DNA of 64,000 bases, taken from Prorocentrum cordatum. Taxonomy: Eukaryota; Sar; Dinophyceae; Prorocentrales; Prorocentraceae. The stretch is from positions 36,136 through 100,135 of the forward strand of contig CAUYUJ010000390.1 of the NCBI GenBank assembly GCA_963575745.1. Reading direction: 5' to 3'. Position numbers and translations under genes: made by a program. Positions 20,700 to 31,265 of this stretch are shown piece by piece. Under the pieces are notes generated by a model that was not told the origin of the DNA, ran no database searches, and saw nothing but the letters and a program-made list of their open reading frames with translations. Position 1 is the first letter of the stretch. Every line of letters starts with the position of its first letter.

Positions 20700-21608
20700 G
20701 GAGCGGGAGGCAGTAGGGGGATGCCAGCCAGGGCTCCGTGCCTGCAGCGCGCGCCGAAGTCCTTTCTGCGTGCTGCCAGGCAACGCGCGCGCGCGGCGAA
20801 GAAGTGCAGAGCCCCGCACGTTGCGCAGGCTCCTTGAAAGTGGCCGGTCGGAGAGAGCGACGCTTTTGGAACGCGGTTGCTGCGCCGTTCGTCTGTCGAC
20901 CACCAGCCGGCGCGGTGGCCGGTGCGTACGCCAAGAAGTCCCAGGCACGGGTTCTGCGAACCAGCACCGATGCGCTGCGCAGGCGGGCGGACAGCTGGAC
21001 GAGTTCGGAAGTGCTACGCGGGTGGACTTGAGGCGACACCACGGCGCGGAACATTTCGGCGAGTCACGCGCTCGGAGGTACATGCGGGCGGCTGCCGCCA
21101 CCTGCTTGCGGAGTGCTTGCAACGGATCGCTACGTGTTCGGGCGTGTGGGGCACCAGAAGACCCCGACGTCGGAGGATGATGGGGCCCGGCGGCGGCGGT
21201 GGCTACCGCGGCATGTCGGACGTGGTCGGGGCAGTGCCCAGTGGCGCACATTGCTTCCGTCAACTTTCTGTCGCGCAGTGGGAAGGAACATGTGGGTTTA
21301 AAGCAACGTTCGCACATGCCGTTGTTGTGCGGCACTGCGCGTCGCACGCCATGGCGGGCGGGGGCGCGGCAGCCGGCCTTTCCGGGCCCCTGGCAAGGGG
21401 GTCCCGCGAGGCAACAGTGCCTACATTCCACCACGGTGCCGAGAGGGCCCACTCGAAAAGCGCACCCAATGGCACGATTGCTACATGGCTTCCCTTTCCG
21501 AATGCGCGCGATGCAATGGCCGTCGGGCGACTTCCGTACAAGGGCGTTCGGCTTGCTCGTAGGATCGTTTGGAGAGGGATGGTAGTGGTCGTGGTGTGGA
21601 CAGCCCAC
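20700..21608 (-). CDS. Helitron cysteine-rich segment, continued (shifted frame)
   Basis: The first 190 residues (to about 21040) continue the cysteine-rich pattern: GKPCSNRAIGCAFRVG, CRHCCLAGPPCQGPGKAGC, CERCFKPTCSFPL. After that the frame becomes Arg/Ser/Pro-rich and loses the pattern, so only the 5' part is believed to be coding. A parallel frame (21054-20482) covers the same gap without a clear domain. This piece links the N-terminal array to the Rep domain and confirms that the element is frame-broken. Confidence 0.5.
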
Positions 21609-22593
21609 ACGTTCGACACAGGCCTGCTGAACCAGGGGTGGAACGGCCGTCGCACCTACGCGTCGCGCATGGGAAACAGGACGAAGTGCAAAGACAACAC
21701 AAAGTGTCCTCTGGCGACTCGACTACGTTCGTACACGCGGGCGTGCGGCAGAAGTGGAGCAGGGCGGGCGGTTGGCAGACGAGGCAATGCTGTCCGTGTT
21801 GTCGAGGGACGCGGAAGTTGCAGGTGGCCGTAGCGCAAGGAAAGACCCCGACGATGCACATGGGGCATTGCGCGCCCGTTCGAGAAGTGCTTTCTTGCAC
21901 CGCTGGCGCCCCGCACTTCGGAGTGCTACATCGCGAGGGCGTAGATGCAAGCGCCGTCGAAGACTGGGCTGGAGCGGCTAGAGAAGGGCTGGCGGCTGGG
22001 CTGGCTCCGCCACAGTGAGCGCACAGATCTGGAGTTCTGGGCGCTCCTCGGCGCGAGAAGCACACTGTGCGCGGTCGACGTCGAGCTTGGCATGGGACGC
22101 AAGTACTGTGGACTGCATCGCTCCGTTTCTCCTGGCAGCCAGGCGATGCGCAGGCGAATTGCCGACCAGGGTTGTAGGGGCAATCGTGGTTGTTGTGATG
22201 GTTAACGCATTGCGGAAGTCGGCCGGATGCATTTTTGACCTTTTGCCGGACGTGGGAAGGACACCCCAGCACCGCGAAGCGACAGGGCAGGGAGCCTTCA
22301 GAGCACGGAAAACACGGGCCAGATGATTTGTCGGTTGCCAGGAGGCGGCAGCCGACGCGGGCGTTCCTACACAAGTTCCACTCACGCGTGGTATTGTGGC
22401 ATGGGTCGGCATCGTGCGTTGTGCAGAAAGTAGGCGTGACATGTGTTTTTGGCCGTCGGAAGGGTGGAGCTACAGGGGCCTCGCAATGGGGGTGGGCCCG
22501 CCGTGCATCTGCCGAAAGGCACCGCTTGCAAAATATTTGACGTTCTCGTTTGTTGGTGCCTTCGATCGACTGGGATCTGAGCTTGGAGTCCAC
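21481..22593 (-). CDS. Helitron N-terminal cysteine-rich segment (frame 1)
   Basis: About 330 useful residues with more than 30 cysteines in repeating C-x4-C and C-x2-C spacings (for example CFPCSEGSLPC, CSTPKCG, CCLCTSSCFPCATRRC), interspersed with conserved H and R. This looks like a series of small zinc-binding modules preceding the Rep domain. The family pattern then continues in the next frame from about 21608 (CPHHDHYHP), so a frame change is needed there. It may contribute DNA binding; this is inference, since only the cysteine spacing is seen. Confidence 0.6.
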   Translation of the reverse strand: MDSKLRSQSIEGTNKRERQIFCKRCLSADARRAHPHCEAPVAPPFRRPKTHVTPTFCTTHDADPCHNTTREWNLCRNARVGCRLLATDKSSGPCFPCSEGSLPCRFAVLGCPSHVRQKVKNASGRLPQCVNHHNNHDCPYNPGRQFACASPGCQEKRSDAVHSTCVPCQARRRPRTVCFSRRGAPRTPDLCAHCGGASPAASPSLAAPAQSSTALASTPSRCSTPKCGAPAVQESTSRTGAQCPMCIVGVFPCATATCNFRVPRQHGQHCLVCQPPALLHFCRTPACTNVVESPEDTLCCLCTSSCFPCATRRCDGRSTPGSAGLCRTCGLSTPRPLPSLSKRSYEQAERPCTEVARRPLHRAHSEREAM

Positions 22594-22985
22594 TGCAAAT
22601 TGGATATTTATGACACGTGTGTCGCGGCCGCTCAGTAACAGCTGGAGCCATGACCACGAATACGGAGGTGCAGGGAGCGGCGGCTCGACCCGCGATATGG
22701 ATGGCAGCCTGCAATGCCGTAGAAGTAAGCAGGATAATACTGACTGGTGACTGCGGAGGCAGCAGCATCATGTCTTCAGCCGATATGGGGTACGGGGTCG
22801 GTGGAGCAGGACGCGGAAGTGCAACTCGGAGACCTTGTTGGAAGCTCCGGGAACAGCCTCGGCGCTGACCTGGGCCCCGTCATGGCTCCATGGATGGGCC
22901 AATGGTTGTGCACGGAAACGGAAAGAGCGCTGAAGGAACTTGCCCGAGACGGCTCATGGCACCCTTCGCTCTTGGGAGCGTAAAT
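22594..22985. other. Helitron 5' flank, no gene recognised
   Basis: The expected location of the Helitron 5' end. No convincing boundary (minus-strand TC after an A) could be chosen. No repeats or motifs stand out. Confidence 0.35.
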
Positions 22986-22999
22986 GTTAAGGGCTGGTT

Positions 23000-23235
23000 A
23001 CGTCACTGCTCCCCGTCCTCCTCTCCTCCTCGTCGTCTCCTCCTCCTCCTCATCATCAGCCTCCTCCATGTCCTCCCCGCTCTCTTCAATCTGCCGCTCC
23101 TTCTCTTCCTACACCTCGTTCTCGTCCTTCCTCACCTCTAGTCACTCCCCAGTCCTCCTCATCCTTCGCTCCCCTTCCGTCCTTGTCATCAGCATCCCTC
23201 GCCACCATTACTTACGCCTCCTCCTCATCATAATG
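23000..23235. repeat. Pyrimidine-rich (CTC/TCC) degenerate tract
   Basis: C/T-rich plus strand with CTCCTC words; degenerate microsatellite, no gene. Confidence 0.7.
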
Positions 23236-23269
23236 TATGGTGTGGCTCTCGCGTGGCCATCATTGGGTT

Positions 23270-24560
23270 GTCTTGGGGCCTCGCGTGACCCTCTCGGGGT
23301 CAGTTTTTGGAGGCATACTGGAAGTCTCTGGGGCGTATTGGGAAGAGTTGTTGGGCCTCTTGGGAGCCTCCGGGGAGCCTTTTGGGGGGCGCTTGGGTGG
23401 CCTCGGGGGGCTTCTTGCGGCCTCGTGGGGCCCTCTTGGGGTCCGCTGGGCTCGCTTAGGCAATCTTGAGGCCATGTCGGGGCCCTCCTGGGGCCGTCTT
23501 GGGCGACTCCTGCGCCGTCCTGGGGCGCTCTTGGGCCGTTTTGGGACGCCTTTGGGGGCGTCTTGGGCCGTCTGGGGCCCGGCTTAAGGGTTTCTTGGGC
23601 CGTCCTGGGGCTCTCTTGGGGGCCTCTTGGGCCGTCTTGGAGCGTCGGAAAGCAACAAAAAGCAAGAACGCGAAAAACATCGAAAGAACCAATGACAAAT
23701 CAGCGTTTGTGGCCTCTTGGGGTTCTCTTGGGAGGCCTCTTGGAGGCCGCTTGGGGCGTGTTGGTGGCCTGTGGGCTCGTCTGGAGGCCATGCTGGCGCG
23801 TGTTGGAGGCTCGCTGGCCTTTTAGGCAGTCGTCAGGCCATGTCGGGGCCCTCCTGGGGCTGTCTTGAGCGGCTCCTGGGTTGTCTTGGGGCTCACTTGG
23901 GCCATCATGGGACGCCTTTGGGGACCTCTTGGGCTGTATTGGGGCCGGCTCAGGGGCCTCTTGGGCCGTCCTGGGGCTGTCTTGGGTGCCTCTTGGGCCG
24001 TCTGGGAGCGTCGGAAAACAGAAAAAGCGAGAAGGCAAAAAACATCGAAACAACCTATGACAAATCAACGTTTGTGGCCTCTTGGGGCTCCTTGGGAGGC
24101 CTCTTGGAGGCCGCTTGGGGCGTGTTGGTGGCTTCTGGCCTCGTCTGGAGGCCATGCTGGCGCGTGTTGGAGGTCCGCTGGGCTCGCTTAGGCAGTCTTC
24201 AGGCCATGGCGGGGCCCTCCTGGAGCTGTCTTGGGCGGCTCCTGGGCCGTCCTGGGGACCTTTTGGGCCATCTCGGGACGCCTTTGGGGGCTTCTTGGGC
24301 CGTCTTGGGGCCGGCTTAGGGGCCTCTTGGGCCGTCCTGGGGCTCTCTTGGGGGCCTCTTGGGCCGTCTTGGAGCGTCGGAAAGCAGGAAAAGCGAGAAG
24401 ACAAACAAAACATAGAAAAAACAACGTTGTTTGCCTCTTGGGGCTCTCTTGGGAGGCGTCTTGGAGGCCGCTTGGGGCGTGTTGGTGGCCGCTGGGCTCG
24501 TCTGGAAGCCATGCTGGCGCGTGTTGGAGCGCTCGCGGGCTGTCTTGGCTGGGCTGGAGC
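23270..24560 (+). repeat. 365-bp higher-order tandem repeat
   Basis: GGCCATG(T/G)CGGGGCCCTCCTGG occurs at about 23471, 23837 and 24200, and an A-rich spacer (CGGAAA...CAAAAAACAT...GACAAATCA) at about 23645, 24012 and 24375, giving periods of about 366 and 363 bp. Each unit is built from shorter GGCCTCTTGGG words. Long frames on both strands (Gly/Leu/Trp-rich or Pro/Arg-rich) follow the repeat and are not genes. Single diverged units of the same family recur near 35340 and 24880-25390. Confidence 0.85.
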
Positions 24561-24672
24561 CCGCCCTGGCGGCCTCTGGAGCCGAACGGGAACCGTTCCG
24601 AGCGGCCCCGGGGGCCCTGCACCCCCATGCGCCCCCGAGGTCCTTGGGCTCGGCCAGGGGACCTCGTCCCCC

Positions 24673-24676
<4 letters not shown>

Positions 24677-24716
<40 letters not shown>
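24677..24716. repeat. (TA)n microsatellite
   Basis: Pure TA dinucleotides, ending CACATA immediately before hairpin copy B. Confidence 0.95.
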
Positions 24717-24752
24717 CTAGAACCACGCGCGCTTCGCGCGCTCAGGTTCTAG
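24717..24752 (+). repeat. CTAG hairpin terminus, copy B
   Basis: CTAGAACC (24717-24724) and GGTTCTAG (24745-24752) around a GCGCGC stem with TTC loop. It is followed by CTAGGA and a CAT microsatellite, as in copy C. Confidence 0.65.
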
Positions 24753-24762
24753 CTAGGAACAT

Positions 24763-24870
24763 AGTCATCGTCACCATCACCACCATCATCATCCTCATCA
24801 ACATAAACACCGTCATCATCATCATCGTCGTCGTCATCGTCATCACCATCATCATGCTCCTCTCATCCGC
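24763..24870. repeat. (CAT)n microsatellite
   Basis: ATCATCATC with CAC and CGT variants. Confidence 0.85.
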
Positions 24871-24879
24871 ATACTCATC

Positions 24880-25395
24880 ATTGTGGACTTGGGGACTTGG
24901 GTTGTGGGCCCGAGGCCGCCATGCCTGGGTGGATGCCTGTTGGGATGTGTGGTGGAAGTCTTTCAGAGGCCTCTTGGAGAGCTTTCGGGGGCCTCGTGGG
25001 GACTTCGTGGCTTCTTCTTGGGGCCGCTTGGACTCTTGGGAGCCTCTTGGGGACCTTTCGGGGGCCTCTTGGAGGCCTCTTGGGGCTTCGTGGGGGCCTC
25101 TCGAAGGTCTTCTGGCGGCGTCTTGGGGGCCTCCGGAGCGCCTCTTGGAGTCTCCTAAGGGCTTTTTGGGGCCGAAGGCTCGAAAGGTCCGTTCGGATTC
25201 CCTGTCTGGGCCCCTTCTTGGAGCCGTTTTGGGGTTATCTTGGACAGTCTTGGAGGCCTCTTGGGCTGCTTGGGTCCCTCTCGGGCTGTCTTGGGGCCGT
25301 CTTGGGAGCCTCTCGGGCTGTCTTTGGGCGATCTCGGGAGCCTCTTCGGCTATCTTGGAGCGTCGGGAAGCCGAAAAGGTGGGAACCACAAAACA
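24880..25395 (+). repeat. GGCCTCTTGG-type dispersed repeat, related to 32570-32990
   Basis: It begins with a GGTTGTGGGC(C)CGAGGCCGCC word shared with 32580-32605, followed by GGCCTCTTGG tandem words and an ending GAGCGTCGG(A)AGCCGAA shared with 32935-32960. The pair 24717-25395 and 31750-32990 therefore represents one larger duplicated unit that includes hairpin, CAT tract and GC-rich tail. Confidence 0.65.
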
Positions 25396-25669
25396 TCCTC
25401 AAGCTGGAGAGCGGCCTGTGCCGCGGCCAGGGAGGGGGGACGAAGGAGGGAGGAGGGGTTCGAAAAAGGAAAAGAAAGGGGGGACGGACAAACGAGGTGC
25501 TAATGTGGTATCTGACGTCCTACCCCCCCTTCCATCCCTTACCATTGCGTAAATCCCATCTCTGACCGTGTACTCGAAAAACATGGGGCCAACGAAGCAG
25601 CGCAGCAATGAGAGTCCGAGATTCTCCGCAAAGAATCAAGGGAGAGAGGCGAGTAGTAGTCATATTGTG

Positions 25670-25760
25670 TAATTGAAAGGAGGGAGGAGGGAGGAGGAGG
25701 GGAGGCAGGGAAGAGAGGGGGGGGAAAGGAGGGAGGGAGGAGGGGGTGGAGGAGCGGAGG
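25670..25760. repeat. (GGA)n purine tract
   Basis: GGAGGAGGGAGG-type degenerate repeat. Confidence 0.8.
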
Positions 25761-25791
25761 GAGTGAGGCCGAAAACGCCGCATTCGCCGCA

Positions 25792-25980
<189 letters not shown>

Positions 25981-26107
25981 GTTTTGGGAACAACTTGGGG
26001 CCTCTGGGGGAGCCTCGGGGGCCCCTCGGGACCCTGTCGGAGGGCCTCTTGGGGGCCATTTTGAAGCATTGGAGGTTCATCGGAGGCGGGAACGCGAGAG
26101 GGCAACA
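25981..26107 (+). repeat. 127-bp dispersed repeat, copy 1
   Basis: Nearly identical to 31266-31391: both read GTTTTGGGAACAACTTGGGG ... GGGCCATTTTGAA(G/C)CATTGG ... GGCGGGAACGCGAGAGGGCAA, with about 4 mismatches. The sequence after it differs: a CAT tract here, unique DNA at 31392. Confidence 0.85.
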
Positions 26108-26116
26108 ATTATAGAT

Positions 26117-26120
26117 TTCG

Positions 26121-26167
<47 letters not shown>

Positions 26168-27379
26168 TCATCGTCATCATCGTCATCGTCGTCATCATCA
26201 TCAACTTCATCGTCATCGTCATCGTCGTCATCATCATCATCATTGCTATCATGTTGTTCATCCCTCGCGAGTGCCGTCTCCAGTGCCCCCTCGAACGAGA
26301 GCCGCCGAGCGGTTAGAATAGCACAGTGGCAGGACTTGCCACAAGCAGCTAAATAATAAACAGGCGGCCCGATAGAGCGATGGCATAGCTGAAATGAGAC
26401 AGGAAAGCATATGGAACAACAACAACAACAACGAGGAAGGTAGATCACAGGAGGGGCTCTGGGCATCATCATCATAATCATCAGCATCGAAATCATCATC
26501 AGCATCACCATCACCATCATCATCACCATCATCATCATTATCATCATCAACAGGATCATCATCATCATCATCATCATCGTCATCATCATCAACGTCATCA
26601 TCGTCAGCATCAGCATCATCAGCATCATCATCGGCACTATCACCAACATCAACAGCATCATCACCAACATCAACAGCATCATCATCATCATCATCATCAG
26701 CATCATAATCACCGCCGAAATCAGCAGCAGAAGTAGCGGCATCATCATCACCATCACCACCAACATCATCAGCATCATCATCAGCATCACCAGCATCATC
26801 ATCACCATCATGATGAATCATCATCCTCATCATCCTCATCATCATCATGATCAGCATCGCCATCATCAACATCAACAACAGCAAAGCCATCATCATCGTC
26901 ATCAGTATCATCCTAATCATCATCGACATCGTCATCGTCAGCGTCGTCAGCATCGTGAGCAGTATAATAATCATCAGCGGTAGAGACATCGGCAAAACCA
27001 CCAGTATCATCACCATCATCATAATCATCATCACCACCATCATCCTCATCATCATCTTCTCATCATCATCACCATCATTGATCAGCATCATCATCAGCAT
27101 CGCGAACCTCAGCAGCATAACCATCATCACCATCACCAACAATAGCAACATCATCATTAGCATCACCACCGTCGTCATCATCATATCGTCAGCATCAACA
27201 GCATCATCATCGTCATCGGCGTAATCGTCATCATCAACAGCATTACCATCAACATCATGGTCGTCATCAGCATCGTCATTCTCATCGCCATCGACATCAT
27301 CAACAGTGTCATCATCATCGTCAACATCAGCAGTAACATCAACATCATCATCATAATCATCACTATCCTCATCGGCAGG

Positions 27380-27445
<66 letters not shown>

Positions 27446-27447
27446 GG
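26117..27447. repeat. 1.3-kb (CAT)n / (ATC)n microsatellite field
   Basis: ATCATC with AGC, ACC and GTC variant triplets covers almost the whole interval. A non-repeat island at 26262-26465 contains (CAA)n at 26414-26430. The poly-Asp, poly-Met, poly-Ile and poly-Ser frames on each strand are artefacts. Confidence 0.95.
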
Positions 27448-27493
27448 CGAATGGTACCAGGCGAATTCGGTCAATCGCAAGTCCAACTAACTG
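27448..27493 (+). repeat. 46-bp shared element, copy 1
   Basis: GGCGAATGGTACC-GGCGAATTC-GTCAATCGC-AAGTCCAACTAACT, matching 30442-30487 with two substitutions. The left flanks differ (CAT tract versus unique sequence) and the right flanks diverge after AACTAACT. Confidence 0.75.
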
Positions 27494-27667
27494 CAATGAC
27501 AAAGGCAAACGTGCTTGCACGACGGCATCACTTACAAATATGCCACTGCGGTGGAGGCGTTCGTCTGGACTGGCACCGAGGCCAAAGTGATTCTTTTTTG
27601 GCACTTCAGACTGGGATCAGCTGCGGCCGCGCGGTCGTCCAAGCCCAGAATCCCACCCACAGGGTAG

Positions 27668-28916
27668 CCTACAAATCCCACCAGCCCTTTGGGCGTGAGT
27701 GGTTTAGAGAGCCCGCTCTGTTCTCAACCCTCCTTCCCCTTCGGGGAGGGGTTTACCCCTCCCCCTACCCCCTCCCCCTGGGCCTGGAGAGGTCCTTTCG
27801 CGGGTGGTCAGGGGGGTCCTTTTCGACTCCTGGGAGGGCTAAACAACGACACCCCTCACGAGGATTCTTGCCCCGACGGGGGGGACCAGAACAAATGCTC
27901 TCCTCTTCTTTGAAGCCAGAATCATTGATTTTACTACGGTTTTGGCCTCATTTTGGCCTTCTGACGGGGGCAGCGCTCATTACAGCTCCCCTCTTCCTTC
28001 AAGGCAAAATCATTGATTTTACGAAGGGTTTGGGCTCATTTTGCCCTTCTGAGGGGGCAGCGCTCATTGAAGCTCCCCTCTTCTTTGATCCATCCCCTCC
28101 ACGATGGCCCCAAGAAGCGCCCAGGAGGCACCAAGAGGCCCCAAGATGGCCCCAAGAGGCCCCCAGGAGGCCCCCAAGAGGCCTCCAAGAGGCCCCCAAG
28201 ATGCCCCCAAGAGGCCCCCAAGAGGCCCCAAGAGGCTCCCCCGAGGCACCCAAGACGCTCCTGGAAGCCCCTGGGGCCGCCAAGAGGCCCCCAAGACGCC
28301 CCAAACGGCCTCCAAGAGGCTCCCAAGAGGCCCGAAGAGGCTCCCCCAAGGCACCCAAGACGCTCCTAGAAGCCCCTGGGGCCGCCAAGAGGCCCCCAAG
28401 ACGCCCCAAAAGGGGACGAGGTGCCCGAACGCCTCACGCCACGAGGAGCCCGAACGACTCACACCAGACGAGGGCCCCGAACGACTCACACCACGAGAGC
28501 CCGAACGACTCACACCAGGAGGAGGGGCCCGAACGACTCACACCAGGACGAGGGGCCCGAACAACTCACACCACGAGAAGCCCGAACGACTCACACCAGG
28601 ACGAAGAGCCCGAACGACTCACACCACGAAGAGCCCGAACGACTCACACCAGGAAGAAGGGCCCGAACGACTCACACCAGGACGAGAAACCCCAAACGAC
28701 TCAAACCACGAGGAGCGCTTTCTCTCCCTCCTCCTCCGCCTCGTCCTTCTCCCGCTCCCACCACAAGGAGGATGTACAAGGAGGCGGGAGGAAGGAGGAA
28801 CAGGGGAGATATGCGGGGGCAGGCGGAAACACGCCTGAAAATCACGACTGTCGGCATGCTTCGCAAGAGTTGCTGTTTTGAGATGGGCTGGTGGGGATAC
28901 GCGAAGCGTAAAGAAT
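27668..28916 (+). repeat. 1.25-kb duplicated repeat, copy 1
   Basis: Matches 33000-34731 in the same order: CCCTTTGGGCGTGAGTGG, GGGGAGGGGTTTACCCCTCC, ATCATTGATTTTAC (twice), an AAGAGGCCCC-rich tract, a GACTCACACCA minisatellite and a tail ending CGCGAAGCGT(A/C)AAGAATTTC. After GAATTTC the copies diverge abruptly, marking a boundary. Copy 2 carries an extra 500-bp TAC microsatellite. All long frames inside it are repeat-derived. Confidence 0.85.
28425..28715 (+). repeat. 27-31 bp minisatellite (GCCCGAACGACTCACACCA)
   Basis: About ten copies of GCCCGAACGACTCACACCA separated by GGACGAGG, CGAAGA or GGAAGAAG spacers. The same array lies at 34255-34515. Variable spacing and lack of a conserved spacer length rule out CRISPR. 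Confidence 0.85.
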
Positions 28917-29975
28917 TTCAGATTGCGGACGAAAAGGTTCAGATAGACGATGCCATTCTTAGTGCGGCCCTGCACCACCTTCAACTCCACCTGGCCGTAT
29001 CGCAGCCAACGCCGGGACTCCTTCTCAGCAACATAGCCGGCGCAGAAAGCGCGGCCCTGGGAGCCGACCCATCTGTCCGTCAGGTTCACCGACACGAAGT
29101 ACATGTCAGTGCACGCCACGCCCATCTGCCGCGCCTCCGCATCGACGCTCAGCAAGGCGGCCCCGCTCTTGGCTCTCCGGGGAACCCGCACCAGCGTGTG
29201 CCATCCCTCCTTGTGGATGTCGAACCGCTGCCCAAACACGTTGGCGAGGCGAGGGTCCCCAGTCGCCTGCGCCGCCCCACCGGCCGCACCGGCCTCTGGA
29301 GTCGGGTTAGGAGTCGGGGACGGAGTCGGGAACAGAGCCGGGTACGGAGTCGGGTACGGAATCGGGTAAGGCGTCGGGTAATAAGGCGTCAGGCTGGGCC
29401 CCGCGGCCCCCTTCATGTAACACATATACAATGTTCGGCCATCGCCTGTCGCACCGACCGACGTGTGTGTCTCACACCAATTATAATTAGACTCAGAAGC
29501 TGGGAGAACATATCCTGGGCATCCTGAGTCCGCATCGCATAGCGCTTCGCAGTTCCGGTGGCTGTAGTATACTAAGCCTGCATTGCCTGATGGGCTTGCC
29601 CCTCCGCGACAGGCACCAACGGTCGACGCATATGCTTGCGTGGCGTCACTGGACCTTTGCATTACTTCATCGCCGTGGCTGTTTATATGATTGCGAATAC
29701 CACCTCCGAAAGCACAACACATTACTTGCGCAGAAAAGTCCATGTCGTCGTCGTCCAAGACCCTTGAACTCCATGCAGTTACGGCCAGCCTCGTTGACCA
29801 AAGACCCATCTTCGTCCATGCAATCGTCTTCGGATGTTCCAGTCGGGTACGGAGTCGGGTACGGAGTCGGGCTGTCCGTCGTAGGCAGACCCGCCAGCAA
29901 ACCGGTTGCGGTGCGAATGCCCCCCATGAACACCACGACCGTGATGAGCAACGTGGCAAAGCCCGTGAGGGTCAT
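28917..29975 (-). pseudogene. Dinoflagellate PT-repeat / ShK-like / 'GQRFD' domain protein, frameshifted and truncated
   Basis: Minus-strand coding from an ATG at 29975: a hydrophobic signal anchor (MTLTGFATLLITVVVFMGG), a Pro-Thr-Tyr linker, then a cysteine module CMDEDGSLVNEAGRNCMEF continuing as DDDDMDFSAQVMCCAFGGG. This C-x(n)-C-x(n)-DDxDF-x(n)-CC-x-GGG pattern is common in dinoflagellate surface proteins. Next come a C-rich PAN/apple-like stretch (CRGG, NCEALCDADSGCPGY), a (PTPYP)n linker, and a DPRLANVFGQRFDI domain ending VYLNLFVRNLK. A one-base frameshift lies near 29755 (between KGL and DDDD). At 28917 the gene runs into the 1.25-kb repeat, losing its expected C-terminus. Probably a dead retrocopy. 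Confidence 0.7.
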
Positions 29976-30064
29976 TTCTGAAGGTACTGAATCCAAGTAT
30001 GAATCTGGATGTCTGTTTGATGCAAATGTGCTTTGACAGCGATGTGCTCAGCAAAGATGCCTCA

Positions 30065-30085
30065 CTTGAGCGCAAATGACTGCGG
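30065..30085 (-). other. Diverged spliced-leader relict (candidate)
   Basis: On the minus strand 17 of 21 positions match the dinoflagellate SL (CTTGAGC and AAATG blocks on plus, CGG at the end). It is placed about 90 bp upstream of the ATG at 29975, the same spacing as the retrogene at 13.5 kb. The degeneracy fits an older insertion. Confidence 0.45.
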
Positions 30086-30089
30086 ACCT

Positions 30090-30300
30090 CTTGAGAGTCC
30101 TCTTGGGGGCCTCTTGGGCCGCCTTGATGCGGTCTTGGGGTCCTCTTGGGCCATCTTGGGAGTCTTGGAGCGCTCTTGGGCTGTCTGGGAAGCCTCTTGG
30201 ACAGCTCCAGGAGCTCTCTCGGCACCCTCTGGGGGCGTCTTTAGCCTCCTGGCGCGACCCCGGCGCGCTCCCTGGGCCGCGGGGCCCCTATGGCGCGTAG
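30090..30300 (+). repeat. GGCCTCTTGG-type repeat fragment
   Basis: Short units of the window's GC-rich dispersed family. No gene. Confidence 0.6.
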
Positions 30301-30441
30301 CGTGAAGAATTGCATAAAAGCCACAACTGCAAGTAACAAGCAGCCACGCCAGCAGCGCAACGCGTGGCTTGGGATGCTGTTTTCCGCGGGCGCCCTGGTA
30401 TCATGCATCGTTGCATTGTGAGACCTTAGACTATCAAGCCA

Positions 30442-30487
30442 GCGGCGAATGGTACCGGGCGAATTCTGTCAATCGCAAGTCCAACTA
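30442..30487 (+). repeat. 46-bp shared element, copy 2
   Basis: Second copy of 27448-27493. Confidence 0.75.
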
Positions 30488-31265
30488 ACTCCCCCGCCAT
30501 GCCAATTGCTTGTTTATCGATGGCCTTCGGGCCACACTGCACCCGTACCTGAGTTTTGGGCCAAGGGCTTCTTAGATACCTGTAACGCGGGGTCTCTTGG
30601 CATGCTTCTCGAGCGCCTCGTGGAGCGAATACTGAAGTTTCCTGTGTCCGCTCGTGGGCCGTGGGGGGGCCCCTCGGGGCCTCTGTTGGGGCCTTTGGGG
30701 GCCTCTTTGGTGCCTGCTGCGGCCTCGAGGGCCCGCTCGTGGCGGAGGGTTCGAAATGTTAGTTGTAGTTCCACCGCTTGGACCCCTCTTGGGGCCCGCT
30801 TGGGCCGTCTCGGGCGCCTCTTGTTTGTCTTGGGGTTCTCTTTTGTTTTGTCGGCGGCGCAGCGTGTTCGCCAGATACGCACCAACCACCAATCAACGCG
30901 CCATACGCGCGCTGATCAAGCAAACAGAAATACTATAATGCGGCGGGCGAGGCTGGCCAGCCAGAATGAGCACTTGGCCAAACCACGCTCGACTGCTATA
31001 AATCCACTGCACTGTGGAGTACATATTGCGATTGCAGCAGCGGCACGGGGAAGGGGGGATGAAAGGGTGCGGGCGACCAAAATTCGGCTGTTGCTGATGA
31101 AAGAGATCATCCTCGTGCTCTCCGTCTGATGAGGCGCAGCTCACCCCGCCTTCGCGAACGAGGAGACGAGCACGGCAACGTGTTGGTGGGCACACTGGCG
31201 CGGCCGTGGGGACCTCTTGGGGGCTGTTGGGGGCGTCTTGGGCTTTTGTGAAGGCTTCTTGTGGT

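Larger units (their letters stand above)
15040..22593 (-). mobile_element. Autonomous Helitron, decayed
   Basis: Reading the minus strand from 22593 to 15040, the order is: cysteine-rich N-terminal region, Helitron_like_N, HUH Rep endonuclease, a Rep C-terminal region with the tyrosine motif, then a Pif1-family helicase with all main motifs. This is the RepHel layout of rolling-circle Helitrons. The reading frame changes near 21600, 21000-20690, 19250, 17500 and 16450, and about 500 bp (17810-18300) have no recognisable coding, so this copy is a fossil or contains small introns. The true 5' TC and 3' CTRR ends were not found, so the outer limits are coding limits only. Confidence 0.85.

Noticed and set aside
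16300-20716. Plus-strand ORFs (for example 18318-19016 and 19769-20716) opposite the Helitron
   Set aside because: They are antisense shadows of clearly conserved minus-strand Rep and helicase frames.
24717-24752. Hairpin as a bacterial-type transcription terminator
   Set aside because: The T-rich run is upstream, not downstream, and the DNA is eukaryotic; recurrence at repeat ends fits a mobile-element terminus better.
23237-25552. Gly/Leu/Trp-rich 'GLSWGRLG' proteins on plus and Pro/Arg-rich ones on minus
   Set aside because: They track the 365-bp tandem unit and GGCCTCTTGG words and occur in several frames at once.
26077-27604. Poly-Asp, poly-Met and poly-Ile proteins in the CAT field
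   Set aside because: Triplet microsatellites leave all frames open; there is no non-repeat domain.
28425-28715. CRISPR-like appearance of the GACTCACACCA array
   Set aside because: Spacers are short, similar to each other and variable in length; the host is eukaryotic; there are no cas genes.
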